A DNA stretch of 64,000 nt from Geojedonia sp051814705. GTDB taxonomy: Bacteria > Bacteroidota > Bacteroidia > Flavobacteriales > Flavobacteriaceae. The notes beneath the pieces were generated by a model. That model saw nothing but the letters and a program-made list of their open reading frames with translations. It did not search any database and was not told the origin of the DNA. Shown here in pieces: positions 53,407-62,627 of the stretch (position 1 is its first letter; every line of letters starts with the position of its first letter). Where the stretch lies: positions 682,001-746,000 of the forward strand of contig JBPWQW010000001.1 in assembly GCA_051814705.1 (NCBI GenBank), given 5' to 3'. Position numbers and translations under genes: made by a program.

Positions 53407-54747
53407 ATGGAGTTTGTTATAAAAATATCTCAATTTTTATTGAGCCTTTCATTGCTTATTGTCTTACACGAATTAGGACATTTTATCCCAGCTAAAGCCT
53501 TTAAAACTAGAGTGGAAAAATTCTATCTCTTTTTCGATATTAAATATTCCCTATTTAAAAAGAAAATTGGCGATACGGTTTATGGGATAGGCTGGTTACC
53601 ATTAGGGGGCTATGTAAAAATTTCGGGAATGATTGATGAAAGTATGGACAAGGAACAGATGGCTTTACCACCTCAGCCTTGGGAATTTAGATCTAAACCC
53701 GCTTGGCAACGCCTCATCATCATGCTTGGTGGCGTGACCGTTAATTTTATTTTAGCTTGGATGATCTATATTTTTACCTCAGGGTTTTATGGAGACACAA
53801 CGGTTTCTACTGAAAGTATACAAGATGGATTCTTGATACAAAACGATGCTTTACATGATGTTGGCATCAAGACAGGAGATAATATCGTTTCAGTTAATGG
53901 GGTTAGATATGACAATTTAGCCGATTTGAGCTATAGTTTTATTACAGCAAAAGAAGCGATAATAGATAGAAATGGTGAGGAGCTAAAAATTGATTTCCCA
54001 AAAGATTTTGCTGGAAAATTAACCAATTCGAATGGGCAACCCATTTTAAATTTAAGAATACCATTTTATGTAAATCAAGTGATTGATACCTTGCAAAATG
54101 CAAATTCGGGCATTCAAAAAGGCGATTTAATAGTTGGTATAAACGATGAAGAGGTTAAATACTTTGATCAGCTTACAGACATCGTAGAGAAATACAAAAA
54201 TCAAGATGTTGTTGCCAAGGTTTTAAGAGATGGCGAAACCCTAGATATCCCTTTAAAAGTGAACAATAATGGGAAATTAGGCATAATAAGTGGTGGAAAT
54301 CTCGAATTGTTTGATGAATTGGGATATGTAGATATGGTTAGAAAGGAATATGGGTTTTTTGAGAGTTTTGGAGTTGGAACCGATAAATTTGTAAAGCAGT
54401 TTAAAAAATATGGTGAGCAGTTGCAATTAATTTTCACCCCAAGTACAGGAGCTTATCAAGGTGTTGGAGGGTTCTATGCCATTTACAATGTATTCCCCGA
54501 TTCATGGAGCTGGGAGTTTTTCTGGGGCATTACAGCCTTCTTATCTATTATGTTGGCCGTGTTAAACTTATTGCCAATACCGGCATTAGATGGTGGCCAT
54601 GTTATGTTCTTGCTATATGAAATGGTATCTGGTCGAAAACCAAGTGATAAGTTTTTGGAGCGAGCCCAAATGGTTGGATTTTTCATACTTATTGGACTGG
54701 TACTTTTTGCCAATGGGAATGATATTTTTAAAGCTATTTTTAAATAA
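53407..54747 (+). CDS. rseP: RIP metalloprotease RseP (site-2 protease, M50)
   Basis: RseP cuts membrane-embedded anti-sigma factors and signal-peptide remnants. The zinc motif HELGH lies at 21-25 in the first helix, and the second zinc ligand is in PIPALDGGH near 400. Two PDZ domains lie between (about 135-215 and 220-300, with IKTGDNIVSVNG and IQKGDLIVGINDEE). The length of 446 is normal. It could act on the ECF sigma system at 3-5 kb, but nothing here proves that. Monocistronic. Confidence 0.95.
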   Translation: MEFVIKISQFLLSLSLLIVLHELGHFIPAKAFKTRVEKFYLFFDIKYSLFKKKIGDTVYGIGWLPLGGYVKISGMIDESMDKEQMALPPQPWEFRSKPAWQRLIIMLGGVTVNFILAWMIYIFTSGFYGDTTVSTESIQDGFLIQNDALHDVGIKTGDNIVSVNGVRYDNLADLSYSFITAKEAIIDRNGEELKIDFPKDFAGKLTNSNGQPILNLRIPFYVNQVIDTLQNANSGIQKGDLIVGINDEEVKYFDQLTDIVEKYKNQDVVAKVLRDGETLDIPLKVNNNGKLGIISGGNLELFDELGYVDMVRKEYGFFESFGVGTDKFVKQFKKYGEQLQLIFTPSTGAYQGVGGFYAIYNVFPDSWSWEFFWGITAFLSIMLAVLNLLPIPALDGGHVMFLLYEMVSGRKPSDKFLERAQMVGFFILIGLVLFANGNDIFKAIFK

Positions 54748-54765
54748 AATAATTTAAATAAAAGG

Positions 54766-54796
54766 TTTGGAGAAACTAAAAAATACTATATATTTG
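54766..54796 (+). promoter_or_regulatory. tRNA-Asn promoter
   Basis: TTTG (54766-54769), 19 bases, then TATATTTG (54789-54796): an essentially perfect Bacteroidota promoter, 22 bases before the tRNA. Confidence 0.85.
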
Positions 54797-54817
54797 CGCT
54801 CGCAAAAGCGATAATTT

Positions 54818-54891
54818 TCCTCCTTAGCTCAGCTGGTTAGAGCATCTGACTGTTAATCAGAGGGTCCTTGGTTCGAGCCCAAGAGGAGGAG
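54818..54891 (+). tRNA. tRNA-Asn (GTT anticodon)
   Basis: The 74-nt gene folds as a full cloverleaf. The acceptor stem is TCCTCCT/AGGAGGA, the D stem GCTC/GAGC, the anticodon stem TCTGA/TCAGA with loop CTGTTAA (anticodon GTT at 54852-54854), and the T stem CTTGG/CCAAG with loop TTCGAGC. The CCA end is not encoded. A promoter and a terminator flank it. Confidence 0.97.
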
Positions 54892-54904
54892 CTTCGAAAG
54901 AAAG

Positions 54905-54934
54905 ACGTCACCATTTTGGTGGCGTTTTTGTTTT
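54905..54934 (+). terminator. terminator of tRNA-Asn
   Basis: CGTCACC and GGTGGCG pair (one G-T wobble) around ATTTT, followed by TTTTTGTTTT, 14 bases after the tRNA. Confidence 0.85.
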
Positions 54935-54957
54935 AAGCCCTATTGCTGCGAGAAGTT

Positions 54958-54980
54958 TATCCCGAGCGAAGTCGAGGGAA
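54958..54980. repeat. possible fragment of a dispersed intergenic repeat
   Basis: TATCCCGAGCGAAGTCGAGG, with its internal CGAGCGAAGTCG near-palindrome, is a phrase common in intergenic repeats of Bacteroidota. It lies between the tRNA terminator and the duplicated tRNA end. Confidence 0.4.
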
Positions 54981-54997
54981 GCCCAAGAGGAGGAGCA
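54981..54997 (+). repeat. 17-bp direct repeat of the tRNA-Asn 3' end
   Basis: AGCCCAAGAGGAGGAGC is identical to 54876-54892, which is the 3' part of tRNA-Asn (T-loop end, T stem, acceptor strand, discriminator and one more base). It is followed by a second terminator hairpin. This looks like the relic of a second tRNA-Asn copy or the scar of an element that used the tRNA end. Confidence 0.85.
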
Positions 54998-55005
54998 AAT
55001 AGAGA

Positions 55006-55036
55006 AAACCATCTAAGAAATTAGGTGGTTTTTTTG
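55006..55036 (+). terminator. second terminator after the tRNA repeat
   Basis: AAACCATCTAA and TTAGGTGGTTT pair (one G-T wobble) in an 11-bp stem with a 4-nt loop, then a T run. Its position relative to the 17-bp repeat is similar to that of the first terminator relative to the tRNA. Confidence 0.8.
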
Positions 55037-55124
55037 TTCTAAACTTTTTAAGGCAAGAAACTTACACAGAGCGCAATAGAAGCAGGTTGAGCAGCGTGAG
55101 AAAATCAAAGTGAACTTAATTCCA

Positions 55125-56297
55125 TCACAGGACATTAATTTGTCGGTTTAAATATTCATTTGGAGTCTGTTGGGTGTGATTTTTGAAAGAGTCAAAAAAT
55201 AAATTATAAGAACTGAACCCAACTTTATTAGCTAATTTTTCTAATGATAATGTACCCAATCCTTTGCTTATAATTTGTTGAGCGTCGTTGATTCTACAGT
55301 AGTTTTTATACTCTACAAAAGAAACTACGGCATGATATTTAAAAATATAATGGATATGGCTTACAGGCATATTTAAAGATTTTGCTAGATCTGCAAGTGA
55401 AAATTTAGAGTTACGAAAGGGATGTTTTTTGTTTACAAAATGTTCAATATTGGAGATATAGGGCAACACAATATTTTTTATATTACAACTTATTGACTTG
55501 TCCTGTAGATTTGAAATATTTGCTAAGTCGTAAACCCAAACATCATTGTTAACGGATGCCATTTTTTGAGCTTTCATCAAGGTTTTTTCCAATTTAGGGT
55601 AACCGTATAATATTTCTGGATTAACCAAAATTTTACCGTAGATAAGAAGCCAAGGTATAATGACGATATAAGAATGGTTTTGTGCCTGAATTAATTCGTT
55701 AGAAATTTTTTCAGAATAGATGGAATACAAAATCCTTAAAAATAAAAATGTGGAAATTGTAAAAAGGAAGAGCGTCCAATTTTTGATAAGATAATAATGT
55801 CTTGTGTCTACAGACTTACTTATACCCTGCTTCCATAAGTTGCTGTATAAAAAATTAAAGGACAGGATTAAATAAACAATAAAAAACGCCATTAAACTGA
55901 CGAATCGGATATTTTCAATAGATTGATTTTTTAAAACTGGGAAGTACTCTTGTCCTAAATTCAAAAGTAAATTCAAAAGTGGATATAAAAAATGAAGTAC
56001 ATCTCTTTTGTAAATCCGTTTGTAATCTTGAACCAAAGATTTGAAATACAGAAATAAACAGGGTACAACAATCAAGAATATTGGTGAAATATATTTTGGA
56101 ACGAGTATCAATTTGGAAATAGAAGTAACTTCAGGAAGCCCAATAAGGATGTTTCTGAACGAACATATAATAAAAATAACTGCCAAATAGATATTTACTA
56201 ATTTGTTAGACCGATAAGAAAATAACATGAGAGATATCACAAATAGGCCTAGTATGCCAACTAAAATCAAGGTCAAGTTCATAATAATAAATGGCAT
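55125..56297 (-). CDS. AraC-family regulator with multi-pass membrane sensor
   Basis: The 390-residue protein has about seven hydrophobic helices in residues 1-225 (first LTLILVGILGLFVISLMLF) and a C-terminal AraC domain (about 285-390). Its helix-turn-helix units are FSLADLAKSLNMPVSHIHYI and LSLEKLANKVGFSSYNLFFD. Such membrane-bound AraC proteins are common in Flavobacteriia and presumably bind DNA while staying in the membrane. An alternative ATG 5 codons in is possible. No obvious target is adjacent; the 286-base gap upstream shows nothing clear. Confidence 0.87.
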   Translation of the reverse strand: MPFIIMNLTLILVGILGLFVISLMLFSYRSNKLVNIYLAVIFIICSFRNILIGLPEVTSISKLILVPKYISPIFLIVVPCLFLYFKSLVQDYKRIYKRDVLHFLYPLLNLLLNLGQEYFPVLKNQSIENIRFVSLMAFFIVYLILSFNFLYSNLWKQGISKSVDTRHYYLIKNWTLFLFTISTFLFLRILYSIYSEKISNELIQAQNHSYIVIIPWLLIYGKILVNPEILYGYPKLEKTLMKAQKMASVNNDVWVYDLANISNLQDKSISCNIKNIVLPYISNIEHFVNKKHPFRNSKFSLADLAKSLNMPVSHIHYIFKYHAVVSFVEYKNYCRINDAQQIISKGLGTLSLEKLANKVGFSSYNLFFDSFKNHTQQTPNEYLNRQINVL

Positions 56298-56583
56298 AAA
56301 TTCTAGTATAAGTGGGTATTGATTGGGGTCTACTAATTAAATTATCATACACAAGCAAACAAAAATAGTGATTTTGTTTTATTGTAGGTGATAGGCTCGT
56401 GGGATTTTGGAATTAGCAGATATTTATTTTGAATAGTTGTTGCTTCCTAATTCATAAAAGGCACTTTTTAAGGTGCTAACATGGTAAAGGTCTATTTTAT
56501 GAATTTTTTAGTGACTTCAACTGCGACTCTATAAGTCCTTAAGTAGTAGGGCTTAGTATTTTTGCAACGATAAAAAATGTGCT

Positions 56584-57546
56584 TTAAATTACATTTTTGG
56601 AATTGTATTTATTTCTTAACTGAACAATCATTTCAAAGGTCATTTTGGCAAGGCCGAAATCATAATTCCAGTTCCAATCTTTTTTTGCAAAATCATCATC
56701 AATCGATTTTGGCCAACTATCTGCTATGCGTTGTCTATAGTCTGAATTATACTCAACTGTAAAATTTGGAATATGCTTTTTTATCTCGTTTGCTATCTGT
56801 ACTGGTGTAAAACTTATGGCGGACAAATTATAAGACGAACGCACGCTAAGATCTTCTTTTGGGGCCTGCATGATGGTTACTGTAGCTTTAATGGCATCGT
56901 CCATAAACATCATGGGGAGTTCGGTGTTTTCAGATAAAAAACAATTATAATGTCCTTCAGTCAAAGCTTTATGGAAAATTTCAACGGCATAATCAGTAGT
57001 GCCACCTCCAGGCATGGTTTTCCAGCTTATAATACCAGGGTATCTTATACTTCTGACATCAACTTGGTATTGTTGATGATAATATTCGCACCAACGCTCG
57101 CCTACCTGTTTAGTAATGCCATAAACTGTTGATGGCTCCATAACCGTATGCTGAGGCGTGTTTGTTTTAGGAGTGGTTGAACCAAATACGGCAATACTTG
57201 AGGGCCAAAACACCTTTTTTATAAACCCTTCTTTGGCGAGATTTAATACGTGAAAAAGAGAACTCATATTTAAATTCCAGGCTTTCATTGGGTATTTTTC
57301 TCCTACTGCACTCAACATGGCCGCCATTAGGTAGACAGTATCAATGTCATATTTTTCAACGCATATTTTTACCGCAGAATAGTCCTGTGCGTCCAAAATC
57401 TCAAAAAGACCAGTGTTGACCACATCTAAATTTGTGTAGCTTATATCACTAGCAACCACGTTGTCAGGGCCATGGATTTCCCTTAATTTATAAGTGAGTT
57501 CTGAACCAATTTGCCCGCAAGCTCCAATGATCAATATTTTAGACAT
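56584..57546 (-). CDS. L-threonine 3-dehydrogenase, short-chain (SDR) type
   Basis: The enzyme oxidises L-threonine to 2-amino-3-oxobutyrate with NAD+. The 320-residue protein is an extended SDR with the NAD motif GACGQIG (8-14) and the catalytic Tyr142/Lys146 in VYGITKQ, with the active-site WPSSIAVFG. The pattern MPGGGTTDYAVEIFHKAL is typical of the bacterial GalE-like threonine dehydrogenases first studied in Flavobacterium relatives. A UDP-sugar epimerase is the alternative but is less likely from these motifs. No glycine acetyltransferase gene is adjacent. Confidence 0.85.
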   Translation of the reverse strand: MSKILIIGACGQIGSELTYKLREIHGPDNVVASDISYTNLDVVNTGLFEILDAQDYSAVKICVEKYDIDTVYLMAAMLSAVGEKYPMKAWNLNMSSLFHVLNLAKEGFIKKVFWPSSIAVFGSTTPKTNTPQHTVMEPSTVYGITKQVGERWCEYYHQQYQVDVRSIRYPGIISWKTMPGGGTTDYAVEIFHKALTEGHYNCFLSENTELPMMFMDDAIKATVTIMQAPKEDLSVRSSYNLSAISFTPVQIANEIKKHIPNFTVEYNSDYRQRIADSWPKSIDDDFAKKDWNWNYDFGLAKMTFEMIVQLRNKYNSKNVI

Positions 57547-57690
57547 GGGTGTTTTTAGAAAGTTTTTAGATGTGGTAAAAGTAGTAAGAAATGCTTTTAG
57601 TAAAAATAATATGCCCTTAAAATATGCTAAAGGAATATCCGTTTATTTATATTTACAAGTTGAATTTTATAATTGTCTTATAATTTTTTT

Positions 57691-58224
57691 ATGCGTTATC
57701 ACTCATTTTATATAATTGTCTTCACCATCATCAATTTAGGATGTAACAATGCTCCAAATTCGAATCTTGAAGTTACTGTTGAAGCATCAGAAGACTTAAA
57801 TACTATAGCACCTAAAGATATTGAATCGTTCAGGTTTAATGATTATACATTAAGCAATGACTCCAAAAAAGCACTTGAAAACTGGCAAAAATACCAAGAG
57901 CTAAACGAACAAATTGATTATATCTATAAGGCCGATTTTTCTTTTTTCAGTAGCGAAAAAAAAGTGATGATAACTTTTATAAATGACTTTAAAAGAGAAA
58001 TGCCCGAGACCATTAAAACAACACCCATTGTATCAAGGATTTCGGTTTTAGAAACCATGCTTTTAAAATTAAATAGCACACTAAAATTAGACAATGTGGA
58101 TAAAGCCACCCGCTTAGGGACCATAAAAGAACTTTTAATAGCCATGTCCAATCTCAATCTTCAGATTAATAAGAAATTTGAATTGGAAGCTAATTTGGTT
58201 GACAAAAATGCTGCTGTTGATTGA
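57691..58224 (+). CDS. predicted lipoprotein, unknown function
   Basis: The 177-residue protein has a lipoprotein signal ending in the lipobox NLGC (Cys18) when started at the ATG at 57691; the longest frame begins 6 codons earlier at a TTG. The mature part has no further Cys and is mostly helical and charged, with possible coiled-coil stretches (ALENWQKYQELNEQIDYIY, KELLIAMSNLNLQINKKF). No family is recognised. It lies 103 bases before the M13 peptidase gene on the same strand. Confidence 0.75.
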   Translation: MRYHSFYIIVFTIINLGCNNAPNSNLEVTVEASEDLNTIAPKDIESFRFNDYTLSNDSKKALENWQKYQELNEQIDYIYKADFSFFSSEKKVMITFINDFKREMPETIKTTPIVSRISVLETMLLKLNSTLKLDNVDKATRLGTIKELLIAMSNLNLQINKKFELEANLVDKNAAVD

Positions 58225-58327
58225 CAGAATTCTTAATGAAATCTTAATGTTTTGTTAAGATGTAACATTATTAGGCTTTAGACTTCTAATAAGTAACTAA
58301 TTTTAATTCGAATTAAATTTAAACTTT

Positions 58328-60391
58328 ATGAACACCAATCTTAAACAAGTATTGGCGGTAACTATTTTGGCAGCAACTTCATTGTTTGCTTGTAAAGAAG
58401 AGGCTAAAAAAGATACTGCTATGACAGAAAAAACACCAGCATTAGTTCTGGAAAACATGGACACCACAGTGAGCCCAAAAGTTGATTTTTACAATTATGT
58501 GAATGGTAATTGGATGAAAACCAATACTATACCTGACGATGAAACACGATGGGGTGGTTTTGATATTTTAGGAAAATCTACAAGACAAGATGTTTTGGAT
58601 ATTGTTAAAACCTCAAAGGAATTGGGCACTTATGCCGAAGGAACAGACCAAAAGAAAGCCTTATTGATTTTTGAAACAGAACTTGATACAGTTGCTAGAA
58701 ATGAAGCAGGTATTAAACCGCTTCAACCTTTACTTGATGCCATTAATGGCATTCAAAACTTAAATGACATGCAAACGGTATATGCAAAAACCATGGGGGT
58801 TTCAGCACCTTTTGCCGGAATTGGTTCATCGGCAAATCTCAACAACAGTACTATGAATATTGCTTGGGTCTATCCAGGAGGTCTCGGACTTCAAAGGGAT
58901 TACTATCTGGATCAAGATTCTAAATCGAAAGAAATTAGACAAAAATATGTTGATCATGTCGCCAGAATGCTACAGTTTATAAATTACAGTGAAACCGATG
59001 CAAAAAAAGCAGCAAATCTAATATTAAAGTTAGAGACCAAATTGGCAGAACCAAGATTGGATAAAGTAGCCATGAGAGATGCCCGTAATTATAATAATCC
59101 ATCCACTTTGGCCCAATTACAAAAAATGACTCCAGCCATTAAATGGACAAAATTGATTGACGACATGGGTATTGAAAAAAAATTGGATACGCTTAATGTC
59201 ATGCAACCAAAATATATGGCAGCTTTAAACAAATTTTTAACCTCTACCGATATAAATGATATTAAAACATTGATGGTTTGGGGTACTTTAAATGATGCCG
59301 CGGGCTATTTGACTACAGATATTGAAAAAGCCAATTGGGATTTTTATTCAAAAACCTTAAATGGAGCACAAAAACAACGTCCTGCAGAAGAACGCGCTTT
59401 AGGTACTGTAAATAGTTCGGTTGGTGAAGCCGTTGGTAAATTGTATGTAGATGCTAAATTCCCACCAGAAGCTAAAGCAAAAGCCGAAAAAATGATTGCC
59501 AATGTCATCAAGGCATTTCAAAATAGGATAAATGCTCTGGATTGGATGAGCGAGGAAACTAAGGCTAAAGCAGTAGAAAAACTAGATAAAATAACCATTA
59601 AAATTGCCTATCCAGACGAATGGAAAGATTACTCTAAGATGATGGTTAAAGAGGGCAATTCTTATGCCGAAAACATGCTTGCCGTAGGCAAATGGGCCAT
59701 GGAAAAAAACTTATCTGAAATTGGCGAACCCGTTGACAAAAAAGAATGGGGCATGACACCACAAACAGTAAATGCCTATTTTAATCCACGTAATAATGAA
59801 ATTGTATTTCCAGCTGCTATTTTGCAACCACCTTTTTATAATTTCACTGCTGATGAGGCCGTAAATTACGGCGGTATTGGCGCAGTAATTGGTCATGAAA
59901 TCTCTCACTCCTTTGATGATTCTGGGTCACGTTTTGATGGCGACGGAAACCTTAAAAACTGGTGGACCGATAAAGACCTTGAAGAATTCACGAAAAGAGC
60001 TAATGCACTGGCAGATCAATATAGTGCTATTGAGGTTTTGGATAGTGTTCATGTTAATGGTAAATTTACTTTAGGTGAGAATATTGGGGATCTCGGAGGG
60101 CTTTTGGGAGCCTATGATGGTCTGCAATTATTTTACAAAGAAAATGGAAGACCTGGTAATATTGATGGATTTACCCCAGAACAACGCTTCTTTATGAGTT
60201 GGGCGACGGTTTGGAGAAACTTAATTAGGGAAGATGCTTTAAGAACAAGAATCAAAACTGACCCACATTCACCAGGAGTTGTAAGAGCAACACAACCTCT
60301 TAAAAATATTGATGCATTTTATGAGGCTTTCGATATTAAAGAAGGAGACCCCATGTATGTGGCACCTGATAAGCGTGTTAGGATTTGGTAA
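58328..60391 (+). CDS. M13-family zinc metallopeptidase lipoprotein (PepO/neprilysin-like)
   Basis: The 687-residue protein is an endopeptidase of the neprilysin family. A lipoprotein signal (MNTNLKQVLAVTILAATSLF, then AC with Cys22) anchors it, probably in the outer membrane. The N-terminal part contains DFYNYVNGNWMKTN, the M13 mark. The zinc site is GHEISHSFDD (HEISH at 523-527) with the third ligand in GENIGDLGG, and NAYFNPRNNEIVFPAAILQP precedes it. All catalytic residues are present. Followed by a strong terminator. Confidence 0.95.
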   Translation: MNTNLKQVLAVTILAATSLFACKEEAKKDTAMTEKTPALVLENMDTTVSPKVDFYNYVNGNWMKTNTIPDDETRWGGFDILGKSTRQDVLDIVKTSKELGTYAEGTDQKKALLIFETELDTVARNEAGIKPLQPLLDAINGIQNLNDMQTVYAKTMGVSAPFAGIGSSANLNNSTMNIAWVYPGGLGLQRDYYLDQDSKSKEIRQKYVDHVARMLQFINYSETDAKKAANLILKLETKLAEPRLDKVAMRDARNYNNPSTLAQLQKMTPAIKWTKLIDDMGIEKKLDTLNVMQPKYMAALNKFLTSTDINDIKTLMVWGTLNDAAGYLTTDIEKANWDFYSKTLNGAQKQRPAEERALGTVNSSVGEAVGKLYVDAKFPPEAKAKAEKMIANVIKAFQNRINALDWMSEETKAKAVEKLDKITIKIAYPDEWKDYSKMMVKEGNSYAENMLAVGKWAMEKNLSEIGEPVDKKEWGMTPQTVNAYFNPRNNEIVFPAAILQPPFYNFTADEAVNYGGIGAVIGHEISHSFDDSGSRFDGDGNLKNWWTDKDLEEFTKRANALADQYSAIEVLDSVHVNGKFTLGENIGDLGGLLGAYDGLQLFYKENGRPGNIDGFTPEQRFFMSWATVWRNLIREDALRTRIKTDPHSPGVVRATQPLKNIDAFYEAFDIKEGDPMYVAPDKRVRIW

Positions 60392-60410
60392 TAAATAACG
60401 TATTAGTATA

Positions 60411-60440
60411 AAAAAAGCAGCCATTGGCTGCTTTTTTTTT
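60411..60440. terminator. bidirectional rho-independent terminator
   Basis: AAAAAAGCAGCC and GGCTGCTTTTTT form a 12-bp stem with an ATT loop, between the convergent M13 peptidase and TPR genes. Confidence 0.9.
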
Positions 60441-60458
60441 ATGATTAGATGGCGTCAA

Positions 60459-61142
60459 TTATTCCTTTTTTCTTGATAATAAGGCATCTTTACTAACTTT
60501 AGCTAAGTTGAAATTTGGGTCAATAGCCAAGGCCCGATTCATGGTAGCCAATGCAAGTTCAACATTTTCATTTTGATCTTCACTAAAAATTTCCAAAGCT
60601 TTTAAATACAATAAAGCGGCTTTAAGCGAAGTTTGATAAGGTTGTTGAGTTTCATAATAGGTGCGTTTCATATCATCCTTTACGTTTGCAAGACCATATT
60701 CAATGCTAGCTTTAGCTCCAGCCAAGTCTTGAGTCTGAATCTTTAGATCTCCAAGTTCATACGCTAAATTGGCGCTAGGTTGTCGCTTAAACAAAATCTC
60801 ATAGTGCTCTAATGCCCTTTTGGGTTGGTTTAATGCTTTTAAAGCAACAGCCTTAACTTCCACATTGATATCGGAATCTGTTGGATTTTTTTCAATTCCA
60901 ATAGTATTTAGGGCTTCAAGGTTTCTGCCTTCAGTCACGTAGATGTAAGCGAGCGTATCTTTTCGTGCTTGAGAGGGTTCTAATACGTCAAGGTGCGTCA
61001 TGGCATTAATGATGCCTTGGATATCACCTTGCGTTTTCATTTGTGCATAATAGGCTTCAAAATGATTTTTTAATTCAGTTTTTGTTTGTGCCGTAATGCC
61101 CCATGCTGACATAATAATTAAAAGGAGTGCTATCTTTTTCAT
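60459..61142 (-). CDS. periplasmic TPR-repeat protein
   Basis: The 227-residue protein has a signal peptide (MKKIALLLIIMSAWGITAQ) and then repeated helix pairs of TPR type, for example VKALNQPKRALEHYEILFK, LAYELGDLKIQTQDLAGA and LALATMNRALAIDPNFNLA. There is no enzyme motif, so it is probably a scaffold. Transcribed in the same direction as the epimerase gene 68 bases upstream. Confidence 0.82.
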   Translation of the reverse strand: MKKIALLLIIMSAWGITAQTKTELKNHFEAYYAQMKTQGDIQGIINAMTHLDVLEPSQARKDTLAYIYVTEGRNLEALNTIGIEKNPTDSDINVEVKAVALKALNQPKRALEHYEILFKRQPSANLAYELGDLKIQTQDLAGAKASIEYGLANVKDDMKRTYYETQQPYQTSLKAALLYLKALEIFSEDQNENVELALATMNRALAIDPNFNLAKVSKDALLSRKKE

Positions 61143-61209
61143 ATTCTTAAAATTTAATGGGCTAAACTAAAAAAATTAAAAGTATAAATTCTTAAAAGCT
61201 TGCTAATTA

Positions 61210-62019
61210 TTACAATTTAATTTGAAATTGATAATTTAAAAGGTCTTGTAGTTTGTTGGATCTAATGATTTTACCTTGACTCTTTTGGGTTAAATCATAA
61301 ATTGGCGCTGCAAGATTCATAGATTCACAAACTGAATTATAATAATCTTGTCTAGTTGGATGCTCTAAAGTTGAAGCAATGAACGTTTCGCCGAAAACAT
61401 CTAGTTTTATAATTTTTACAATGATTTGGATGGCATCTGTAAGATGAATTAAATTAACAGGAGCCTTAGCGTTTTTTAAATTGGTTTTTCCAGAAAGGTG
61501 TTTAGCTGGATGCCTGTCTTTTCCGAATAAACCTGAAAATCGAAGAATTGTAGTATCGAAATGTGTATTGTTTTGAAGCAAGGCCTCTACTTTTAAGAGT
61601 TGTTTTCCAGATTCAGTTTCAGGATTTGGTTTTGTATCTTCAGTGATTTCAGGAAAGGATTCCTCGTCTGAATAAACGGAAGTACTACTAATAAACAGCA
61701 CTTTTTTTATTCGAGCGGCCTCAATATGAGAAATTAAATTCTTAATTAGTGCAACGTAATTTTGATCTGGGTTTTTGCCTAACCCCGGTGGGATATTTAT
61801 AACCAACACCTCACTTTTCAACAGGCTGTCTTCAATAGGGCCAACAATGGTTTCTGAAGTGATTTTTAAAAAATAAGCTTCAATTTTTCTGTCGATTAGG
61901 CGCTCTAATTTATCTTTTGAAGTAGTGGTTCCTTTAACCTTAAAACCGCACTTAATAAGCTCTTCCGCTAGCGGAAAGCCTAACCATCCACAGCCCACTA
62001 TGCTAATTTGTGTATTCAA
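61210..62019 (-). CDS. NAD(P)-binding Rossmann protein (SDR/YeeZ-like epimerase)
   Basis: The 269-residue protein begins with ISIVGCGWLGFPLAEELI, a dinucleotide-binding loop, and contains VLFISSTSVYS, typical of atypical SDR proteins such as YeeZ. The classic YxxxK pair is not evident. The start is TTG at 62019, since no ATG lies at the conserved N-terminus. Substrate unknown. It is divergent from the CBS protein gene. Confidence 0.8.
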   Translation of the reverse strand: MNTQISIVGCGWLGFPLAEELIKCGFKVKGTTTSKDKLERLIDRKIEAYFLKITSETIVGPIEDSLLKSEVLVINIPPGLGKNPDQNYVALIKNLISHIEAARIKKVLFISSTSVYSDEESFPEITEDTKPNPETESGKQLLKVEALLQNNTHFDTTILRFSGLFGKDRHPAKHLSGKTNLKNAKAPVNLIHLTDAIQIIVKIIKLDVFGETFIASTLEHPTRQDYYNSVCESMNLAAPIYDLTQKSQGKIIRSNKLQDLLNYQFQIKL

Positions 62020-62155
62020 ATAGAATTATTTTTTTAATTGGTTTATGAGATATTTTCAAGGTTTTAAAATTACAAAATAAATAGTGTTAAAAATTTATGT
62101 TAGTTTAATTGGCTTATTTTCAGTAAATTTATTTTTCCAACTAAAATTTAAGACT

Positions 62156-62620
62156 ATGGGGATCAAAAGTTTTTTGGCAGCTAGAAAGACGAAAAAGAAG
62201 GCTACGGCAGATATTCCTGTCACGGTTCGTGATTATATGTCTACAAAATTAATCACATTTAGATCGGATCAACGTATTGAGCACGCCATAGACATTTTGA
62301 TAAAACATCGGATTTCTGGAGCTCCAGTCGTAAATAGCAAAAATGAACTTATTGGCGTTATTTCTGAAGGAGATTGTATTAAACACATCAGTGAAAGTCG
62401 GTATTACAATATGCCAATGGAAAACAAGACCATTGAAAGCCATATGGTTAAAAATGTAGAAACTATTGATGCAAACATGAATATTTTTGACGCTGCAAAC
62501 AAATTTTTAGAATCTAAACGAAGACGTTTTCCCATTGTTGAGAATGGTAAATTAATAGGTCAGATCAGCCAAAAGGATGTTCTTATAGCTGCTTTGGCTA
62601 TGAAAGGACATTCGTGGTAA
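62156..62620 (+). CDS. CBS-domain-pair protein
   Basis: The 154-residue protein (start ATG at 62156) consists of a short basic N-terminus and two CBS domains: about 22-80 (TVRDYMSTKLITF, VVNSKNELIGVISEGDCI) and 88-147 (IESHMVKNVETID, FPIVENGKLIGQISQKDVL). CBS pairs bind adenine nucleotides and act as energy or redox sensors. A GTG 24 codons upstream would add a hydrophobic stretch; I consider this less likely but cannot exclude it. Confidence 0.87.
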   Translation: MGIKSFLAARKTKKKATADIPVTVRDYMSTKLITFRSDQRIEHAIDILIKHRISGAPVVNSKNELIGVISEGDCIKHISESRYYNMPMENKTIESHMVKNVETIDANMNIFDAANKFLESKRRRFPIVENGKLIGQISQKDVLIAALAMKGHSW

Positions 62621-62627
62621 TATCCAA

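Noticed and set aside
54876..54997. Active integrated element between the tRNA-Asn end repeats
   Set aside because: The repeats are only 105 bp apart and enclose a terminator and a short repeat fragment, with no integrase anywhere in the window.
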